A stretch of 64,000 bases of DNA from Liolophura sinensis (Eukaryota; Mollusca; Polyplacophora; Chitonida; Chitonidae): positions 52,364,984 through 52,428,983 of the forward strand of contig NC_088300.1 of assembly GCF_032854445.1 (NCBI RefSeq). Direction: 5' to 3'. Made by a program: the position numbers and the translations under genes. Of this stretch, positions 60,010-64,000 are shown piece by piece. The number at the start of each line of letters is the position of its first letter. Within the stretch, counting starts at the first letter, position 1. The notes under the pieces are model-generated. The model saw only the letters and a program-made list of their open reading frames with translations, ran no database searches and had not been told where the DNA came from.

Positions 60010-60545
60010 GTTTATAAAAGTTGCTAATCCACCACACAGGGTGTTCAGGTATATGGACAGACCAGTGGCAGACAGATGAGTGCCATCTGCCCTGAACAAA
60101 GCTATCTCGCTAGGGTGATATCCGGGTGCCGGATCAACTGGCCACCAATATTACACGCCGCTGCCGCCTTATCCACCGCTCGCACATCTCAGACTTCATG
60201 CCAGTACAACCGTGGCAAAAATGTCCACCCACATAATCATGCATTTAGGGAGAAGTAATTTAATATAAGTCAGAGTTGCAGTAATATCGTGATATAAATC
60301 TCAGCACGGAGTATTTGTTGAATTGTTCGATCCCAGATGGATAACTAGTATGTCCGATTTGACATCAGTGGATATGTCCCGCTGGAAGGCTATCCTGTAA
60401 AGACTCCCATCGTATTTCGCGCACCTCATGCCACATGATGTGACCACCATACCTCTCACGGCCCAGGTGTCCTCGTTTCTCTTTCAAGACCTGTTTATGG
60501 GCCCAGTGTACGACCGGATCTCCATAAATGCATATTTCTGGACTG
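60010..60545 (-). pseudogene. SGNH-hydrolase-like domain remnant of the element
   Basis: Blocks in order: ICIYGDPVVHWAHKQVL (60545-60490; GDS of block I is GDP, losing the catalytic Ser), YGGHIMWHEVREIRWESL, DILVIHLGSNNS (60345-60310; GSND-type block III), KCMIMWVDI, and FRADGTHLSATGLSIYLNT (60095-60040; the DGTHLS block with the catalytic Asp-His pair). Several stops interrupt the frame. It follows the recombinase tyrosine by about 100 bases. Confidence 0.75.
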
Positions 60546-60629
60546 ATATTTATATACACTACGTCAGAGTCAGTGGTTACATATACACAAAATGGAATTA
60601 GCATTTAATAAGGCAAAGAAAGGTTAATC

Positions 60630-61440
60630 GGGTTGAGTCTGGTGTAACTTTTGTATACATCAGATCTCCACCTACTCTATGTCTGCACGACATCAGGGGA
60701 TATCCCATTCATACAAGCTGTGATACACGCTCCGATGCGAAAAGAATGGGATTTAAACTGTGCTAAGGGAATGCTTAAAAAACTAATGACCTTACCAAAT
60801 GCAATAGAAAATTAGTACGCTGTCAAATCATCACCATTCAAATGAGAGAAAACTTCTCAGCTCAGCTTTCACAGGGCATAAATGTGAGTCTGGTAAACTT
60901 AATATGTACCACTACTGATCGCCCACACTGGTCAGTTTTAGAATAACGAATAACCACTTGGAAATAACTGCCTTACGATCCATGTAAAACCTGGATGTTC
61001 TCCCGTTTTAGTGGGCGGTTTGCATTAGCAGTGGTCTTGTATGCCGACTCTGAGATAACCGAGAAATGACAAAATAAAGGCTACCTTGAAAAGCACAGGA
61101 GAATTTACTAAAAAATCAAGTGTAATTGGAACACGCGCGTTTTTAGATTAACTACGCTTACGCATGCCTTCGAGCATTTTCCGGACAATGAAATTTACAG
61201 TTGGGTCTGTCCACCTTGCACTGTTATGTCGGTAAAACATAGCTGATAAATAAGTGGATGCTGTACTGGGCGCAAGTTTTTGCAGCGACATGTGAGCCAC
61301 AGACAACGAGACATGGTCAATAGAGGAAAGCCCATTCCTCCAAACAAATTGTACTCTTGTCGAAATGCAGAGAAAACTCGGTCACCTTTATTTTAAAACT
61401 GTTTGGTGTTTTCAGACAGTGACACGCTCATGAAACGACT
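60630..61440 (-). pseudogene. Tyrosine recombinase remnant
   Basis: Near 61430 the N-terminal core-binding part reads SVSLSENTKQF and FSAFRQEYNLFG. At 60760-60640 the catalytic part reads HSFRIGACITACMNGIS then RWRSDVYKSYTRLNP: the HxFR arginine box and the nucleophile region (KSYTRL) of XerD-like recombinases, with an in-frame TAG between them. The middle part is heavily decayed. Confidence 0.78.
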
Positions 61441-61519
61441 ACCTCACCACAAAGAGAGACCTAATTGGTACTGGAGTGTGCTCTCCATCCGCCCCCGGTG
61501 CCAGACTGCGGAAACGGGG

Positions 61520-62640
61520 CCACTGTGAATGGGATAAAGCATCAGCAATCTGGTTATTCCTTCCACAAATATGCATGCCCTTTACTGTTAAATAGAGGTG
61601 GAGACACGGCAACACAAAACCTCACTCGTTGAGGTTTGAATGTGTGGGAATTTAGAATGGCTACAACTGCTGTATTGCCAAAAAGAATTGGCTTCTTTTT
61701 TCGCAGCTCGTCACCCCTGATAATTGTGGACAAAACAACCCGGAAAAACTCCAGGACGTGATGTCCGAGCCCACACCCAATTCCAAATAATCAGAAGGCC
61801 AACATCCCAGATACCATCAAAATAAATATCCCAGCCCCCTGATAGACCCCCAGCACTATCTGCGAAAAGTTGTAACTTATCAGATGTCAACCAAAATCTG
61901 TCGCGGAATGTACACTTACCATTAAAATTCCTTAAAAATTGTAGCCACATGGAAAGATCATCCTTAATACCAGTGTTAAGCCGTAGAAAATGGTTAGGTC
62001 GAGTTAATCCCATTGTAAGGTAAGCGGTCTGGATAAGGCACGGCCGGGTATTATTGCCTGACAAGCAAAATTCAGGGAGCCCATGAGTGATTGAATCTGA
62101 CGAAGCTGCGCCTTTTTTCATCGACAGCAAAACAACTATTTTCTCACAAATTTCAGATACCCTACTCTCAGGAATTCTAACAAGCATAGCCTCAGTATCA
62201 AGTTCTAGGCCCAGAAATTGGATATATGTGGTAGGACCCGTTGTTTTTCACTTAGCAATGGACACACCGAGTTTTCCACATTCAGTTAAAAATGCGTCTA
62301 ACAAATGCTGACATTCTGAAAGAGTCCTATCTCCAAATAAAAATCTCCAAATACCTCGTAGAATGTCATTAAACTTGAAACCAAGGTAACCAAAATCCCC
62401 AGGGGAAACTGGTAACAGGCGAAAGGCTGACTTAATATCTGCCTTAGCCAACATACAACCAACTCCTAGCTCTTGAATAATGTCCACGTCTCTATCAAAT
62501 TTTGTGTACTACACAGAGCAGAGTTTAGAATCTATAAAATCCTGACTGAATCGCCCTGTGGATATGACAAGTGATGGATCATCCTGAATTTAATACGTTC
62601 TTTCTTTTCAACAAGGCCAAGTGTGGGGGGGGGGGATTCG
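61520..62640 (-). pseudogene. RT-RNase H remnant of the DIRS/Ngaro element
   Basis: Readable blocks: LGLVEKKERIKFRMIHHLSY (62625-62560), LAKADIKSAFRLLPVSPGDF (62460-62390), LFGDRTLSECQHLLDAFLT, TYIQFLGLELDTEAM, GIKDDLSMWLQFLRNFNGK, QLFADSAGG and, near 61560, GRNNQIADALSHSQWPRFRS. In intact relatives an ILDDF-type YxDD box precedes the LFLGPTLSECQ-like block; here that stretch is deleted (GIWRFLFGD), so the enzyme is dead. Stops separate the blocks, e.g. a TGA after SIAK at about 62247. Confidence 0.85.
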
Positions 62641-62905
62641 AAGGGTACTAACCGGTCGATCCATAAATGGGCCAGCTATTCACGAATGTTAGCCAGAGAT
62701 CTGCATTGACAGTAGCCCACGAATTATTAGGATGTCTTGTTTGACGGTTTTGACAAGAATGGACGAGGCTTCATTGCGAATAGTCCACTACTATTAACCT
62801 GCACCGATACATACTCTAACATGTCTCTCAGTTCTTGGTCGCCTTTTAGGAACAAACCAAGTTCAGTGAGAACTAACGAAGAGAGGAACAATTAATCCAA
62901 CCACA

Positions 62906-64000
62906 AAAAAACCAGCCCAAGACTACTCAACAACACAATTTTTTACAAACTAATTTCTCGTCAAACTGAAGCGCTTGAATGAATTTTAGGAAAGAGGCCG
63001 TTTGACCTATATTAGTGGCTGTGCAGATTAAAGGACGTAACTCTAGCGAGCGCGAGTAAATAATAAAAAAAAACCATTGCTCCCACACAATGAACTAATC
63101 GTGTTAATCCCTTAAGAGATAAACACCCTTATACAGTGTACATTATTTATTTATTTGATAGGTGTTTTACGCCGTACTCAAGAATATTTCACTTATACGA
63201 CGGCGGTCAGCATTATGGTAGGAGGAAACCGGGCAGAGCCCAGGGGAAACCCACGACCATCCGCAGGCTGCTGTCAGACCTTCCCATGTATTATGCAGTT
63301 TACAAAGGAGCCATTATTAACGAGGCGCTTAATTCTGTGTATGACGGTCTTTGCTAAGCTCCATTTCTTTACTAAAGACTTGTAAAATCTACAACATGCA
63401 GATGGTGCCTAGAAAAGGTGACGTTATCTCCCCTGATCTATTTGTCCACAGGACCTTCAAATGTCAAAGGTTTTTCTATATAAACAGTTTCTACGCGATG
63501 CTTTCGCTTTGTTTTAACACCACATAGGTCTATACAATTAGCTCACACACTTTTGCACAGGTTCACTTTTTTCACATTGATATTTCCCAGTGGAAAATTT
63601 GCAGATTACAGTTTTTATGACCTCGAATTCTAACACCTCGGGTAATGAGATGCTGTAAGGAAAGTTAAAAACAATGATCTATTATACGTTTTTTTTTAAC
63701 AAAAAGTTTTTGACAACGAATATTTGTTTTGTTAGCGCATTTAGTCACCTCCACACCGGTGCGCGTTCTAGGTTAGCAGAGATTTAGTAATTCAGGCCCA
63801 ATCAAGTCGATTTACAGGACCTAATGTGGAATGGGTATTCTCTTACATAGAATATATGAGCGTTCTCCTCACCTTTTCTTTGCAATGAATAGCGAAAAGA
63901 GGAGATAGAAATATTCGAAAACAAAAATTATTATATAAAGATGGCAGAATTTTCCGCGAAGAGACAACATTCTCAACCCTTCACAAGCCCATCTTTCTTC
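62906..64000. other. Intergenic sequence with one SINE
   Basis: Contains a family B SINE (63146-63292). The rest is AT-rich with no gene recognised up to the window end. Confidence 0.5.
63146..63292 (-). mobile_element. SINE family B, well preserved core
   Basis: Plus-strand blocks TGATAGGTGTTTTACGCCGT, ACTCAAGAATATTTCACTTA, ACGACGGCGGTCAGCATTAT, GGAGGAAACCGGGCAGAGCC and CATCCGCAGGCTGCTGTCAG. It stops at TTCCCATGTA before the tRNA-like head, so it is 5'-truncated on its own strand. Confidence 0.8.

Larger units (their letters stand above)
60010..62905 (-). mobile_element. Decayed DIRS/Ngaro-type tyrosine-recombinase retrotransposon
   Basis: On the minus strand, in order: reverse transcriptase (62640-62230), connection and RNase H (62190-61520), tyrosine recombinase (61440-60630) and an SGNH-hydrolase-like domain (60545-60010). 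Frames are broken by stops and shifts throughout, and the RT catalytic segment is missing. The order, the XerD-like recombinase in place of a DDE integrase, and the absence of a methyltransferase region fit Ngaro-like members of the DIRS order. A possible remnant of an upstream frame (LFLKGDQELRDMLEYV) lies at 62905-62750. Terminal split repeats were not found. Confidence 0.82.

Overview
The window is animal genomic DNA: intron-rich, AT-rich, with GT-AG introns and many short tRNA-derived repeats. The best placed gene is an invertebrate troponin T. The repeat families (tails with CGACGTTAAACCCC, and an inverted family reading TTTTACGCCGTACTCAAG) are of the kind I associate with molluscs and brachiopods. 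I therefore read it as a lophotrochozoan, mollusc or brachiopod, without fixing the species.

Layout: (1) about 1-13,800, + strand: the 3' part of a troponin T gene, ten in-frame exons ending at 13,488 with AATAAA at 13,798. (2) 17,213-23,185, - strand: a complete seven-exon gene for a 686-residue acidic, coiled-coil protein that I do not recognise; every splice phase closes. (3) 24,965-28,151: microsatellites, a locally duplicated TA-repeat block and a 24-copy 45-bp minisatellite that leaves long fortuitous frames open on both strands. (4) 29,133-53,901: a cluster of intronless genes for secreted proteins with a chitin-deacetylase-like (CE4/NodB) fold: a 405-aa gene (-), a decayed tandem copy of it (-), a diverged 417-aa gene (-), and, after about 12 kb of repeats, a 1,639-aa gene (+) with two such domains, a Thr-rich mucin stalk, about 46 copies of a 12-residue Pro-rich repeat and a hydrophobic C-terminus. 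(5) 60,010-62,905, - strand: a decayed DIRS/Ngaro-type tyrosine-recombinase retrotransposon with RT, RNase H, recombinase and SGNH-hydrolase remnants. The rest is intergenic sequence with SINEs, MITE-like palindromes and minisatellites.

The most interesting content is the CE4-like cluster. In every domain the second Asp of the TFDD motif and at least one His of HSxxH are replaced, while the fold-defining motifs remain. These look like membrane-tethered, catalytically dead chitin or glycan binding proteins, one built as a double-headed mucin. This is inferred from motifs; activity, expression and ligand are unknown.
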